A DNA stretch of 64,000 nucleotides, taken from the NCBI GenBank assembly GCA_039621445.1, contig CP154956.1, positions 61,626,362 through 61,690,361 on the forward strand, given 5' to 3'. The position numbers and the translations under genes are program-made. Origin of the DNA: Euglena gracilis. Lineage: Eukaryota; Euglenida; Euglenophyceae; Euglenales. Shown here piece by piece: positions 53,201-60,639 of this stretch (the stretch's first letter is position 1; each line of letters begins with the position of its first letter). Below the pieces are notes generated by a model. The model did not search any database. It was not told the DNA's origin and saw only the letters and a list, made by a program, of their open reading frames with translations.

Positions 53201-56200
53201 TCTGTGACCAAATCCATCAAATCATAATTATTTTTATTAAACCCCCCCCCAGATATAAAGCCCCCCAGCTTTATATTTGGACGGGATTTCAAGACCCTCA
53301 GGGGGGGCTTTATTTGGGGGGGGGGGCTTTATATTTGGGGGTGAAAATCAAACGTTTGGGTGGCCTTCGGCGGCCTTCAATTGTGGCCAAATGCCATGTT
53401 TATGCCAAATTTTCGCTGTGTACCTCCTTTTTTTTTGCAGAAATGTGCAATTCTTATCCAAAATGGAGTATCTCTGGTGAAAAAAAATGTTGTATCCACC
53501 CAAAATTTTTAATTTTTTTCCTGACTGATACCAGCCTCCGGCTCCACATCGGGGTGGGGGGCTTTATATTTGGGCGGCAAAACCAAACCCCCTGGGGGGG
53601 GGGGGCTTAATATTTGGGGGGGGTTATCTTGAGCGAAAAAAAATGGGAAAATTATGTTAATTCACAGTAGCTCACAAGGGATTGGTCGTCGCCTCTTTAT
53701 ACGCAGGGTTTTCTGGTACTCTTTGCTGTCTGTGAACTGAAATTATGGTTTGGTCGGCCTGTGGGAGAGGAGAGTTAAAGCTATTAAAAAAACTGGGTGG
53801 ATTTTGTTAATCCCCTCAGTTTGTCCGACCAGCAAACGCAAATACAAATGACGTTAGGGCAAAATCAGGAGGGAGCATCGGCACACTGTGGACTTGGCAC
53901 CCGTCCCAACTCAGATGACGACAGTGGCCAACCGGAGGGCAACGCCTCGGAGTCCCGGCCAGGCGAGCGCATTGCCTCACACGTCGCCTGTCGAGGCTGC
54001 CGCCATTTCATCGGCGCTTTTCACCACCTGTGTGGCTGTATCGAACGCAACGAGCGTATGCACCGCGTGGACTTATTAAACGTGGGGGGAAACTCGGCCA
54101 TTTGGGTTTGGCTCATCACGGAACAGGGTGCTGGGCTGGCCCTTGCCTGGGCCTGCTCCGAGGGCCAGCCGCCCCCCGCCAAGAAGGCAAAGAAGAGTCA
54201 GAAGAAGCCCCGCAAGGACCAGCCCCTGTTCGCGGTGCAGTGGCGGCCAGGCAGTTTCGCATGCCCCCCCCCCCCGGGCTCCCCGAGACGCTCCTGTGTG
54301 TCCTGGGGGGCCGTTTGTCACCAACTGCGGGCACAGCCGCCTGGGGGTGGCGGGTGGTGCTGGACGAGGCGCACACCATCAAGTCGGCCAAGACCCGCAT
54401 GGCGAAGGCTGCCTACGCGCTGCAGAGCGAGTGCTTCTGGGCGGTGACAGGCACGCCCCCTCTCCCACAACCCTGAGCCTCCTCATTCTGCACAGGTTGA
54501 TCGGTGGCGCTGCAGGCATTGGCCAACAGCAACCTCTTGACAGGATTTTCAGTGTGGATTGGGGGGGAGGGTTGATGATCATTTTTCAGTTGGTACAGAT
54601 ATTTATTTCAATCGTTCAATCGTCAGTCCAATTTTGTGTCCCCTGGGGGAAATGGTGATACAATGGAAACATTTGTGGACTGGGCAGTGCTCCAACCCTC
54701 ACCCCCTCAAAGAATGGGCCAACAATATGTCGACCCATTTTTGCCACCAATGCCCCCTTCAGCCAGCAAACCGACCGCCTTCTCCACCCATCCCCCCCCC
54801 CCCCCCAGCCACCAACTCACACGGCACACGTTGTCGCCGTCCCGCCAGGCACCCCCATCCAGAACGGCCTGGACGACCTGCAGAGCCTGCTCCGCTTCAT
54901 CCGCCTGCAGCCGTTCGACAACGCGGCATGGTGGACCCAGCGAAGCCCCTGCTCAAAGCCCCTCCCCCCGAATCCCTCTCTTGCTGTCCACCACGCCTAC
55001 GCTTGCCTTCCCGCATTTCAGTACACATGCATGCAAACCAGTACCCTCGCAACATGCATCCCAATCTCGCCTGGTCTCCCCTGTGTCATTTTGTCGAGGT
55101 TCGGAGGCCTCTCGACATTGCCACCTGTATTCATCCAGGGCTGCACCGGGATGAAGTTGCAAAACAATATGCAACAACGGTCCATGGTGGTGTCATGGGG
55201 CGGACAGCATAAATGTGGCCGTGCGTAAGTTAGGTAGTTTGGCTGACATCCCAAAGGGAATAAGTTTTTGGGGGTGTCGTGCCACAAATGAATTTGCCTC
55301 CATCGCGCTATTTTTACATTCTCTTTGTTATTTTGTTGCTTGTTTCCCCGTGCCATTTGTATGTTCCCCTCGAGTGTTTGTTTCAAACCAGAATGAGAAG
55401 GCCGAGATGAACCCCGGTGTTTGGACCGCAATTTTTCCATGGCAACAGCAGCTGCTTCCTGGCGAATCGTGATGCGGCCGCTCAAGCTCGGCGATGGGAG
55501 GGGCCTGGAGCGGCTGCAGGCGCTCTGCCAGGCCATCTGTCTCCGCCGCACAAAAGCCATGAAGCGCAGGGCTGGCTTGAGCTTTGCCGAGAGGGGCGAG
55601 TGAGTCAGGGGATTCTGGGCCAGGAATTGTTGGCCGAAATCCGATCCCCGGAAACTGACCAGAGATTGACCAAGAAGCAGCAGGACAGGCGAAAAGAAAA
55701 CAACCTTTCGATGTGTTGTGTGGCAGCCACCAGTCTGAAGGGGCTGTTTTGCCATTCCCTGAAGTGGCAAACAAACAACAGCCGTGTTCTATTCCAGCTC
55801 CCCCGAAAGTGTTCCCCACCGGGGGACTCCCAGCGGTGCGGGGCACGAGGCGGCCCTGGCGGCACTCCACGGCCAGCCGCTGCTGTGCCTGCCGGCGCTG
55901 GCCATAGAGGTGGTGCCCATCGAGCTGAGCGCGCAGGAACGGGAGAGGTACGCCGCCCTGCACGAGCAGTGCCACTCCACCGTTGAGCGGTACGCCCGCG
56001 AGGGGGCAGCCCCGGGCAATTACGCCCACATGCTGGTGTGCTGGGGGGGTTTGCCAGCATTGCTTGACATTGCGGGCCAATCTCCCCCCATTGGGCTTCC
56101 TGACTCCTCGAGACTTTCTTGTGACATCCCATTCAGGGCAGTCTTTGATGAACGAGATTCTTTTTGTTAAGAACCCCCGTTGAGAACCGCCCTTGGGCCC

Positions 56201-57600
56201 AAGGGCCAGCCAATTGCCCGTCCAGGCATCCCACAGGGTTAAATTAAAAAAACATTCGAAAAAAAAAGTTGACGGGCGATGACCAGAAATCCATTTTTTC
56301 CCCGAAGTTGACCCGTTTTCTTTTTTGCCAAAGTTTGGCCATTTCTTCTTCGTCCATTTTCCCTGTGGGTTTTTCATTGAATGTGCTGAAACAGGAGTTC
56401 TTTTGTTTACAGACCACCCTGGTCCCATTCCTTTGGCCACCTATTTATGAATGGGCGGGAGCCAATGCAAGGTTGAATTGTTTTTGTCGTCTATGTTTTT
56501 TTTTTCATTCATCGCTCACTTTCATTTACACAGTAAATTATTGTTTCCGAATGCCGTTGCACATTACGTTCAGAATATCCGAGTTATTTGCCCTGTTCTG
56601 ACGAGGTCATTTGCCTGGCACCGACCATGCATAGTGGCCGCAAACTGCGTCCTGTGGCTGTGATTTTTGGGACTCCACACCTGGCGCCAACACGTCTCCA
56701 ACATTCCCCCTGTACAGCTGGACGTTGCCCAGCCCTGTACCGCAATGGGCTGCCCGAATGGACCCCAGCCCCCCCCCCCCCCAGGGAGAATGGGCAGGCG
56801 CGGGGGGGGGGGGGGCCGCCCCCCCATCCACCACCCTGCCTGTTTGGCCGATTTCTGGTCTGCCCTGCCCCACCCCGCCCCCGACATGCCCCGGCAGGTG
56901 ATGCTGCTGCGGCTGCGGCAGCTGTGCGACCACCTGGCGCTGGCCAAGGTGCCGGAGGGGGAGAAGCCCCAGCTGACAGCCAAGCACCTGTGAGTTGTCT
57001 GGGCGTGGGTTTGGGGGATCCCCATAAGTGGGCCTCTGTGGCTGGGCATAACTGGGCGTGATTGAGCATGATTAGGAATTTGCCTTTCTTCCAGCATCAT
57101 TGCCGACCGTTCAAGCAGATGTCTTCATCAGACCTTAAGACTGAGTTGTTTGTCTGAAAAATGGTCACCCTCTTGTTGGTTTGCAATTCTGTACCCATGA
57201 TCTCTCCTTGGACGAGACGTGGGGATGGCTGGGATGGGCACGGGGGTGGGTGTTCTGGGGGTGACCTTTGGCTGACCATGGACGCTTGCGGACGGCGGAG
57301 GACACGGCACAGCTGCTGGAGCTGCTGCAGGGCGCCGGGGAGGAAGTCTGCTGCGTGTGTCTCGAGGCCAGGGCAGGCCGGGCACACCATGCGCTGCAAT
57401 CCACCTCAGCCCTTCGCCCCGCCTTCCTGCCAGCCATTTTTTCTGGACTGATTTGAGCCACCGAAGTTTTCAACCGTAAACCTGCAAGGTCAGCTTGTGG
57501 ACGTGTGTGGTGCGATGAAGCCAGGCTTCCCAAGCCTGGCCGGCTGCATCGCATAATGATGGTGGTGGTGGTGGTGGTGGTGGTGGTGGTGGTGATGATG

Positions 57601-57692
<92 letters not shown>

Positions 57693-59863
57693 CAATGATC
57701 CCACGGTACTGCGACCCCCAGGACTGCGTGGTGTTTGGGCCCCGCCCTGCCGGCAGCCATCCAGCAGGCGGTGGTCACCAGCTGCCGGCACCTCTTCTGC
57801 CACGGCTGTATGCAGCAGCTGCTCAAGGTCGGCCACCGGACGTGCCCGCTGTGCCGCACTCCCGTGAACCGCGACCAACTCATGCAGGTGTGTCGGGGGG
57901 GGGGGGGCTTGGAGAAGCTGGGCATTGTGTATGGAGCACTGCTCGGTGACATCTCATGACCCAAATTAATTTTTATTTGTGAACAGGGTATATTGAGAAT
58001 TGTGAATTGACACTGGGTTCTTACGGTTCTGTGCTTCCCCTGCAACACAAATCATATCGTGCGAAGGTCATCCTTGACAACGCCCATGCTGGCGTATGAT
58101 CCCATAAAACAGCCCAAAGTGCTTGACGTGCCTGAGGTCATCCTCTTCCCACCCCAGGTCTCGGATCTTGAGCCGAGGCAAACGTCGGGGCCGTCCTCTG
58201 GGCCAGAGGATGTGGCCCCCAGCGCCAAGATCACCGCCCTCCTCAACATGCTGCAGCCCAGGGTTTGGCCACGGTACGGGAGGTCAGTGACCAATTTCGG
58301 GCGTTGCCCGCGGGAGCGCGATTTTCGATATGGCCCGACTTCCCTGGATGACCCAAACGATCTTGCAGGGAAGGGGAATTTGAATGCGATGCTGCCCCCA
58401 AGGAAGCTTTAGGCCAAACCAAGGGCATTGCTGAGGTCGGATTCGTTCTGCGGTTCATTCCCAATCTCCCCCGCCCCCCCCCCCCCTCCCCAAGCCCTGT
58501 GCCCCCGGCTGAGCCGGAGCGGAAGACCGTCGTCTTCTCCCAGTTCGTCGGCATGCTGGACCTGGTGGGGCAGCACCTCCAGAAGGTGTGGCCCCGGTGG
58601 AGGTGCCTATCTGGAATGAAGTTCATTTCGTGGAGCGGAGCCCCAGGACCCCTGGGTTTGTTTTTTTTTTGCTTCTGCCAATGACGATGAGGCAGATCTG
58701 GAAATCATGAGCTCCAACACCCCCCCTTCACCCACCTTGCCTTGCACAAATGAAATGCCAGCCACTCATGGGATTGGCACAGAAGAAAGCAAAAAGAAAG
58801 GTGTCGGCCATCAGAAAATTTTACGACATTTTCGCAAATGCAAAGTCAGAAAACAAAGTTATGGTCGCAAGCAGCATATTAATTTCCCGGTTCCACAGCA
58901 CGGCATCCGCTACGCGCGCCTGGACGGCAGCCAGACCCTGCAGCAGCGGGACGCGGCGCTGCAAGAGTTCAGTGGCGACCCGGCGGTGCGGTGCTTCCTC
59001 GTGTCGCTGAAGGCCGGGGGTAGCGGCCTGAACCTCGTGGCCGCCACCCGCGCCGTGCTGCTGGAGCCCTGGTGGAACCCCTCGGCCAGGGGGGGCGGTG
59101 GTTTGTGCCTGCAGTTACTGTTGTTGAACGATTGTGCAGTTTGTGGCGGCGTCATTTGGAGCGGGACTACCCCCCTGTAGCCCGGTGGACGACCAGGCCA
59201 TCCAGCGCATCCACCGCATCGGCCAGACGTCCGACGTCAAAGTCTTCCGGTTGTTTGCGCCCCCCACACCAGACATCATTTAGTGTGTATCGCCAAAAGG
59301 TTTTTTGTGCACCAAAAAAATTTGTATCATTTGTACGCCACCGAAAAAAATTTTGTGTATGTGTATCACCAAACAAGAATTTGTGTATCAACTATGTATC
59401 ACCAAAAAGAATTATGTGCATCACCACGAAGTTATGATACACATTAAGTGAATGCCTGCCTGCGTACTCCTCGCGAAATCGGCGAAGCAATGTAGTTCAT
59501 TCAGAGTTTTACGGTCTCTCACTCTGAATGAATCGTCCTGTGAGCAAAGATAGTCCCTGCTGCATGAATGTTTTTCACACCTGTAGATCACAAATGGCAT
59601 CACTGGTTTTGAGCTGTCTACATGTCCTGGATTGGATGGCAAATTGGATTTGGCCGTAAGTCTGCCCCCAGGCCATGTGTGCCAGCGCCGTCCATGTGCC
59701 CCTGCCGGCCAGGTTTGTGGTGAAGGATTCGGTGGAGGAGAACATCATGGAGCTGCAGGAACGGAAGCGGCTGCTGGCCAGCGGCGCCCTCGGGGACGGC
59801 GACGCCCGCGGCGCACTGCAGCGGCTTGGCCTGGCGGAGATGCGGCTGCTCTTCCGGAAGTGA
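47045..59863 (+). CDS. RAD5/HLTF-type SNF2 helicase with HIRAN and RING domains
   Basis: Twenty-three exons (about 880 codons) give every signature of the RAD5/HLTF/SMARCA3 family, in order: HIRAN (VVGLQYYTGTVNG, then VGHIRAAVAAVFAP), SNF2 motif I GGILADEMGLGKTVQ, Ia LVVCPLSLI, II VVLDEAHTIKS, III AVTGTPIQNGLDDL, the LRRTK segment, a C3HC4 RING inserted between the two helicase lobes, then motif IV VVFSQF, V SLKAGGSGLNLV and VI QRIHRIGQT, ending VKDSVEENIMEL. The Lys of motif I, the DEAH box and all RING ligands are intact. The HIRAN spacing resembles the plant SMARCA3-like 1 type. Known members remodel stalled forks and poly-ubiquitinate PCNA. Roughly ten introns are nonconventional. The start at ATG 47045 is tentative. 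Stop TGA is at 59861-59863. Confidence 0.92.
47310..47625. repeat. TTTTTTGCAT repeats and duplicated TTGCATAAAATATTTTGCCCTGG
   Basis: T-runs punctuated by GCAT, and two copies of a 25-base AAAATATTTTGCCCTGG-containing unit, fill the start of the first intron. Confidence 0.75.
48363..48419 (+). CDS. HLTF-like gene exon 2, HIRAN middle
   Basis: HHDPNAVAVHNLLNQQ matches the 'D-x-NAV-x-V' strand of HIRAN and ends before GTGCGC in phase 0. The left edge is approximate. Confidence 0.75.
48640..48855. repeat. degraded M3-type MITE in intron
   Basis: 'GAGCCATCCGGGCACCGAAC' and 'GAGTGTTCCAGGGGTGCCAGAAA' match the blocks at 19700 and 22450. The ends are not intact. Confidence 0.4.
48970..49010 (+). 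CDS. HLTF-like gene exon 3, HIRAN C-terminal
   Basis: It starts after TTTCGCACAG in phase 0 and encodes VGHIRAAVAAVFA. It exits in phase 2, three bases before a CAG. Confidence 0.85.
49011..49281 (+). other. nonconventional intron
   Basis: It begins GCC-CAGGCCCCACAC and ends GGTGGGGCCTG-GCAGG, a 10-bp terminal inverted repeat (CAGGCCCCAC). Removal joins VAAVFAP to MMDRHPLRFEG, which aligns with plant HIRAN proteins without gaps. Confidence 0.85.
49282..49441 (+). CDS. HLTF-like gene exon 4, end of HIRAN
   Basis: It encodes MMDRHPLRFEGLTAARVNPG and YKMTITVQIYGPAALKASL, closing the HIRAN fold, then a Pro-rich stretch. Phase 0 out. Confidence 0.85.
49442..49864 (+). other. nonconventional intron (probable)
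   Basis: It starts TTT-CAGACAG and ends CGACTG-CCTCA. The GT donor at 49455 and the AG at 49867 would give incompatible phases, whereas this cut keeps frame. The inverted tips are weak. Confidence 0.55.
49865..50011 (+). CDS. HLTF-like gene exon 5, inter-domain linker
   Basis: It encodes QDTVAQTLQATDIVLKEPQA and a Gly/Pro-rich tail to a GTGAAT donor. It corresponds to the variable region between HIRAN and the helicase. Confidence 0.6.
50150..50520. repeat. ATAT, CAGA, CATA and GATG microsatellite cluster
   Basis: Five tetranucleotide tracts follow one another inside the intron. Confidence 0.95.
51349..51427 (+). CDS. HLTF-like gene exon 6, start of SNF2 domain
   Basis: It follows a pyrimidine-rich tract and GCCCAG. 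It encodes LDPATLTTALHAELLPYQKQ and GL, the Q-motif region of SNF2 helicases. It exits in phase 1, three bases before CAG. Confidence 0.85.
51428..51655 (+). other. nonconventional intron
   Basis: It begins GCC-CAGGGGGCACC and ends GGGCGCCCTG-AGGGC. Removal joins QKQGL to YWMVWQERRR, matching the conserved QK-x-GL-x-WM of RAD5/HLTF proteins. No GT-AG solution does this. Confidence 0.85.
51656..51684 (+). CDS. HLTF-like gene exon 7 (29 nt)
   Basis: A 29-base exon encodes WMVWQERRR, equivalent to WMV-x-RE in HLTF. It is bounded on both sides by nonconventional introns. Confidence 0.8.
51685..51892 (+). other. nonconventional intron
   Basis: It begins ACT-CAGGGCCCGCTG and ends CAGCCGGGCCCTG-CCCGC, a 12-13 bp terminal inverted repeat with one extra base. 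Joining is phase 0 on both sides. Confidence 0.85.
51893..51956 (+). CDS. HLTF-like gene exon 8
   Basis: It encodes SVFEEGGFFWERRPGPGPTQ and the first part of the Tyr-His junction. FFWE aligns with PFWE of HLTF. Phase 1 out. Confidence 0.8.
51957..52320 (+). mobile_element. nonconventional intron that is an M3-family MITE
   Basis: The element CAGGGTGGTTCTTGAGGGAC ... CTCAACGAAACTCCTG (51960-52315) sits between GTACCGCC (51952-51959) and GTATCACC (52316-52323), a 6-of-8 target duplication. Its interior (GGGACCGCC, GGCCGGCCAAGGACTG, 'CCAGAAATCAACC', 'CATTGAATGTGTTGGGACAG') aligns with the M3 copies at 17223, 19895 and 56134. Removing GCC plus the element plus GTATC joins TQY to HHSLTNS in frame. 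A later AAG microsatellite lies within. Confidence 0.9.
52321..52415 (+). CDS. HLTF-like gene exon 9, helicase motif I
   Basis: It encodes HHSLTNSIVSEEPMMCRGG and ILADEMGLGKTVQ, the Walker A motif with catalytic Lys. It ends at a regular GTGCCC donor in phase 0. Confidence 0.95.
52707..52918 (+). CDS. HLTF-like gene exon 10, helicase motif Ia
   Basis: It starts after CCCTCACAG. VIALVCCNRG continues motif I, followed by ATLVVCPLSLIPHWQHSL and FDVVLTTFQTL. The exit is drawn three bases before CAGCGAGC in phase 2. A GTGTGC donor at 52933 is the alternative. Confidence 0.88.
52919..54143 (+). other. probable nonconventional intron with snap-back repeats
   Basis: It starts GGC-CAGCGAGCAC and ends GTGCTGGGCTG-GCCCT, with partial inverted tips and a phase that fits. 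Bases 53240-53640 inside carry AGATATAAAGCCCCCC / GGGCTTTATATTTGG snap-back units. A 216-residue open frame (53797-54447) crosses the 3-prime part and the next exons without being a separate gene. Confidence 0.55.
54144..54244 (+). CDS. HLTF-like gene exon 11
   Basis: It encodes ACSEGQPPPAKKAKKSQKKP, then KDQPLFAVQW. The Lys-rich insert precedes the conserved PL-x-x-x-x-W that leads into motif II. Confidence 0.82.
54245..54348 (+). other. nonconventional intron (104 nt)
   Basis: It begins GGC-CAGGCAGTTTC and ends CAGCCGCCTG-GGGGT. Removal gives PLFAVQWRRVVLDEAH, which matches the family consensus residue for residue. A GC-AG cut would add extra residues to the core strand. Confidence 0.85.
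54349..54450 (+). CDS. HLTF-like gene exon 12, motif II (DEAH)
   Basis: It encodes RVVLDEAHTIKSAKTRMAKA and YALQSECFWAVT. It ends at AG before GCACGC, consistent with a GC-AG conventional intron. Confidence 0.93.
54451..54848 (+). other. GC-AG conventional intron
   Basis: GTGACAG|GCACGC on the left and CCCGCCAG|GCACCC on the right. This is the cut that yields AVTGTPIQN. No CTG lies near the right end, so it is not of the CAG...CTG type. Confidence 0.7.
54849..54934 (+). CDS. HLTF-like gene exon 13, motif III
   Basis: It encodes GTPIQNGLDDLQSLLRFIRL and QPFDNAAWW, aligning with PF-x4-WW of HLTF. Phase 0 out, three bases before CAG. Confidence 0.93.
54935..55459 (+). other. nonconventional intron
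   Basis: It begins ACC-CAGCGAAGC and ends CAGCAGCTG-CTTCC. Joining gives PFDNAAWW-WRIVMRPLK, gapless against HLTF WWHRTIQRPV. No GT-AG cut fits. Confidence 0.75.
55460..55599 (+). CDS. HLTF-like gene exon 14
   Basis: It encodes WRIVMRPLKLGDGRGLERLQ and ALCQAICLRRTKAMKRRAG, the LRRTK hallmark between motifs III and IV. It ends at a strong GTGAGT donor in phase 2. Confidence 0.92.
55798..56035 (+). CDS. HLTF-like gene exon 15
   Basis: It starts after GTTCTATTCCAG. It encodes LPALAIEVVPIELSAQERER and YAALHEQCHSTVERYAREG, the linker with the ELS-x-E-x-x-x-Y motif of SNF2 proteins. Phase 0 out at GTGTGC. Confidence 0.92.
56134..56421. mobile_element. CAG...CTG MITE, family M3, inside a conventional intron
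   Basis: The ends are CAGGGCAGTCTTTGATG and TTTACAGACCACCCTG. The flanks are ATCCCATT (56126-56133) and GTCCCATT (56422-56429), 7 of 8 identical. It is 288 bp long and lies in the GT-AG intron 56036-56897 of the same gene that carries an M3 copy as intron 51957-52320. Confidence 0.9.
56898..56989 (+). CDS. HLTF-like gene exon 16
   Basis: It encodes VMLLRLRQLCDHLALAKVPE and GEKPQLTAKHL, the LLRLRQ-C-x-H segment before the RING finger. The exit is ambiguous between GTGAGT at 56990 and a CAG-type cut a few codons earlier, because the next exon's phase fits the latter. Confidence 0.85.
57281..57365 (+). CDS. HLTF-like gene exon 17, RING first half
   Basis: It encodes RLRTAEDTAQLLELLQGAGE and EVCCVCLE, giving the first Cys pair of the RING. 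The left edge is uncertain (near CTG 57272-57274). The right edge is three bases before CAGGGCAGG. Confidence 0.8.
57366..57754 (+). other. nonconventional intron splitting the RING finger
   Basis: It begins GGC-CAGGGCAGGCCGG and ends GGGCCCCGCCCTG-CCGGC. Removal gives CCVCLEEAIQQAVVTSC, a normal Cys2-x12-Cys spacing for RING. A GGT/GAT microsatellite (57559-57692) expanded within the intron. Confidence 0.85.
57556..57692. repeat. GGT/GAT microsatellite
   Basis: About 11 GGT units followed by some 33 GAT units with one GGT interruption. Poly-Met, Ile and Asp frames here are artefacts. Confidence 0.97.
57755..57887 (+). CDS. HLTF-like gene exon 18, RING second half
   Basis: It encodes AVVTSCRHLFCHGCMQQLLK and GHRTCPLCRTPVNRDQLMQ. 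With the previous exon this completes a C3HC4 RING (C-C, C-H, C-C, C-C), the E3 ligase module of the RAD5 family. Confidence 0.93.
58158..58262 (+). CDS. HLTF-like gene exon 19
   Basis: After CCACCCCAG it encodes an acidic Ser/Pro linker and PSAKITALLNMLQPR, the SSK-I-x-AL helix that opens the second helicase lobe. Confidence 0.85.
58514..58585 (+). CDS. HLTF-like gene exon 20, motif IV
   Basis: It encodes PERKTVVFSQFVGMLDLVGQ and HLQK between GGCTGAG and GTGTGG. Phase 0 on both sides. Confidence 0.9.
58899..59083 (+). CDS. HLTF-like gene exon 21, motif V
   Basis: It encodes HGIRYARLDGSQTLQQRDAA, then FLVSLKAGGSGLNLVAATRA and LLEPWWNPS. It exits in phase 2, three bases before CAGGGGGGG. Confidence 0.95.
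59084..59183 (+). other. nonconventional intron (100 nt)
   Basis: It begins GGC-CAGGGGGGGC and ends CCCCCCTG-TAGCCC, with six instead of five bases after CTG. Removal gives WWNPSVDDQAIQR, the consensus spacing. A TAG acceptor would add one residue. Confidence 0.75.
59184..59249 (+). CDS. HLTF-like gene exon 22, motif VI
   Basis: It encodes VDDQAIQRIHRIGQTSDVKV and F, with the arginine-finger motif. It ends before GTTGTT in phase 2. Confidence 0.93.
59713..59863 (+). CDS. HLTF-like gene last exon
   Basis: After CCGGCCAG the frame reads RFVVKDSVEENIMELQERKR, then LLASGALGDGDARGALQRLG and a short tail to TGA. It aligns with the C-terminus of RAD5/HLTF. Confidence 0.93.
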
Positions 59864-60239
59864 CCCGCCGCGCCGTGGCGCAACTTTCTGCCCACTCGGG
59901 GTACCGTCCAACCATCAAGTGGGGGAATTCCCTTCCCACGCCACTCACACACAGCGGGGACCACGTTGGGGGTTTTCATTCCCATGCCCCCCACCCCCGG
60001 CGTCTTTGTGCCGTTCGTTTTCCGCCCCCCGTTCTGGTTTGCTTTTCCTGCAGATTGCGAGGAAGGGATTTTGTGGAGGGGCAAAGTGATTCATTTAAGT
60101 CCAGCTTGAGTTGGGGGCGGGGGTGGGTGACGGTGTGCCAGGGAACCCTCCGATGGTCTGCCGTCTGAACCAGTTGCTGTTTTTATAAATTTTTGCTGGT
60201 TTAGTATTTGTGGAGGACTTTTTTGCAATTTTTTTTGTA

Positions 60240-60620
60240 AAACCCCCTCCCAGGTAAACTCCCCTCCCAAATAATGAACTCCCCCAGTTTATTATTTGGA
60301 CACTCGAAGTTGGGGTTATTATTTGGGGGGGGGGTTAATTTTGCAAAATTTTCGAAGTTGAAAATCGGCCCAAAAACGCCTCAACAGGGTCTGATGGTCA
60401 TGTGCTTTTTTGACATTATGGGGCCTGTTTGAAGAAATGACATTTTCTTCTTTTCTGACATTTTTTTTTATGCGTCAATCGCGATTTTCACAACTTTTGT
60501 GCTGATTTTTTCCTCATTTGTTCTTTGCCTTCACGGCTGTAAAAGGGGGGTTTATTTGGGCATCCAAAGTCGATCCTCAAGGAGGAGTTATTATTTGGGG
60601 GTGTTTTATTATTTGGAGGG
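60240..60620. repeat. TTTATTATTTGGGG snap-back element
   Basis: CAAATAATGAACTCCC and GGGTTATTATTTGGGGG half-units border about 380 bp. Same family as 42885-43250. Confidence 0.6.
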
Positions 60621-60639
60621 GGTTTAAATACAACCCCCT

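Noticed and set aside
53797-54447. 216-residue plus-strand frame as an independent gene
   Set aside because: Only its 54144-54244 part is conserved (helicase linker and PLFAVQW). Beyond that it reads through intron 54245-54348 in a non-helicase frame.
55328-56440. 370-residue minus-strand open frame
   Set aside because: It runs antisense to conserved helicase exons 14 and 15 and across their intron and MITE. Its length comes from GC-rich exon shadows and repeats.
59181-59249. Use of the TAG at 59178-59180 as a conventional acceptor
   Set aside because: It needs a phase-2 donor that is not GT or GC, and it adds one residue to the invariant WWNP-x-x-x-DQA spacing. The CAG...CTG cut does not add it.
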